Positions 5,335 to 5,804 of a stretch of 5,804 bases of DNA are shown here, piece after piece; position 1 is the first letter of the stretch, and each line of letters starts with the position of its first letter. Made by a program: the position numbers and the translations under genes. This stretch comes from Pseudomonadota bacterium (GTDB lineage Bacteria > Pseudomonadota > Alphaproteobacteria > Acetobacterales > Acetobacteraceae): contig JAJZHU010000156.1 in NCBI GenBank assembly GCA_021798375.1, forward strand, positions 1 through 5,804, in the 5' to 3' direction. The notes under the pieces were generated by a model. The model did not search any database. It was given only the letters and a program-made list of their open reading frames with translations, and had not been told where the DNA came from.

Positions 5335-5804
5335 TCATTCCATCGGCAGCGTCAGCAGATTGCGGAATAAAGTGGCGTGTATAAGCTTGCGCAACCATTT
5401 GTTGACCGGATCGGTATCCACCCGCTTGTGCCAATATTGAAAAATTTCGATCGTTGGCAGTGGAAAATCAGGAAGCAGTAACTTACCAAGCCCCAATTTC
5501 TCGGCCTGTTGTGCGAGAATTTCCGGCACTATTGCAAGCCGCATGGGGTGCAGCGCCACAAGGTAAGGCACAGACAACCAATGTGCTGATATATAGACAA
5601 TATTGAGCTGTATATCGAGACGCAGCCGATTAACGCTGGAATTCTCCACCACGATGTGATCGCCCTGCGCAAAATTCTCCAGGTCGATCCTGTCCGATAA
5701 GGGATTCGCGCGATTGGCCAATACCACGAAGCGATGCTCGAATAATTTCTGCTGACAAACATCACCGCCAAAGCGCGCGGGGGCGGCGATTGCCATGTCA
5801 ATTT
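5335..5804 (-). CDS. LysR-type transcriptional regulator, C-terminal part (cut by the window edge)
   Basis: The frame is open to the window end (Ile-Asp precede the first internal Met), so the true start and the N-terminal winged-helix DNA-binding domain lie outside. About 155 residues of the effector-binding domain are present. IDMAIAAPARFGGDV matches the 'vDlaIgp' strand of the family, and QQKLFEHRFVVLANRANPL matches the following strand pair. LAIVPEILAQ fits the 'VavlPrrla' segment, and LPTIEIFQYWHKRVDTDP followed by VNKWLR is the typical last strand and helix, with WH, DP and WLR in place. The style recalls the NodD/NahR branch. Such proteins bind a small effector and act as tetramers at promoters; target and effector are unknown. 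GC content is about 51 percent, clearly below the roughly 60-65 percent seen in sampled stretches of ettA, which may indicate transfer or relaxed selection. The ATG at 5794-5796 is internal, not the start. Confidence 0.9.
   Translation of the reverse strand, partial: IDMAIAAPARFGGDVCQQKLFEHRFVVLANRANPLSDRIDLENFAQGDHIVVENSSVNRLRLDIQLNIVYISAHWLSVPYLVALHPMRLAIVPEILAQQAEKLGLGKLLLPDFPLPTIEIFQYWHKRVDTDPVNKWLRKLIHATLFRNLLTLPME

Noticed and set aside
5204..5434. A 76-codon minus-strand frame running across the LysR stop
   Set aside because: It is a shifted frame through the LysR C-terminus and the pyrimidine-rich tract, with no family resemblance.
1..5804. CRISPR array, insertion sequence ends, tRNA or rRNA
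   Set aside because: No regularly spaced repeats, no transposase sequence with flanking duplications, and no tRNA- or rRNA-like sequence were seen on either strand.

Overview
The window carries four protein-coding genes, all on the minus strand, so transcription runs from the right edge (5804) to the left edge (1). In that order they are: the C-terminal half of a LysR-type regulator cut by the window edge (5335-5804), the ABC-F translation factor EttA (3306-4985), a RimJ/RimL-type GNAT acetyltransferase (2645-3166), and a classical autotransporter with a signal peptide, a Gly/Asn/Thr-rich passenger and a C-terminal beta-barrel (222-2468). No tRNA, rRNA, CRISPR array or insertion sequence was seen.

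The GC-rich coding sequence, the EttA sequence and the type of autotransporter and LysR protein fit an alphaproteobacterium. The intergenic palindromes (GC-rich triple hairpin, TAGAGCA-type repeat pair, AT-rich CTTCTTTTTT hairpin) make Acetobacteraceae my best guess. That placement is an inference from sequence style, not from a search.

The spacing (349, 139 and 176 bp between genes) does not look like a tight operon. EttA probably has its own promoter in the 349-bp gap. The GNAT gene has no visible ribosome binding site and lies just beyond a large hairpin cluster, so it may depend on read-through from ettA. The autotransporter has a good ribosome binding site and an operator-like palindrome upstream. 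The gene functions (regulation, translation control, acetylation, cell surface display) do not form an evident pathway.

The most interesting material is between the genes. A three-hairpin element bracketed by 21/22-nt imperfect inverted arms fills the ettA-GNAT gap and supplies the ettA stop codon. A pair of related, oppositely oriented palindromic repeats lies at the 3' end of the autotransporter and appears to supply its stop codon and perhaps its unusual terminal Leu. I did not find convincing evidence of a new multi-gene system.
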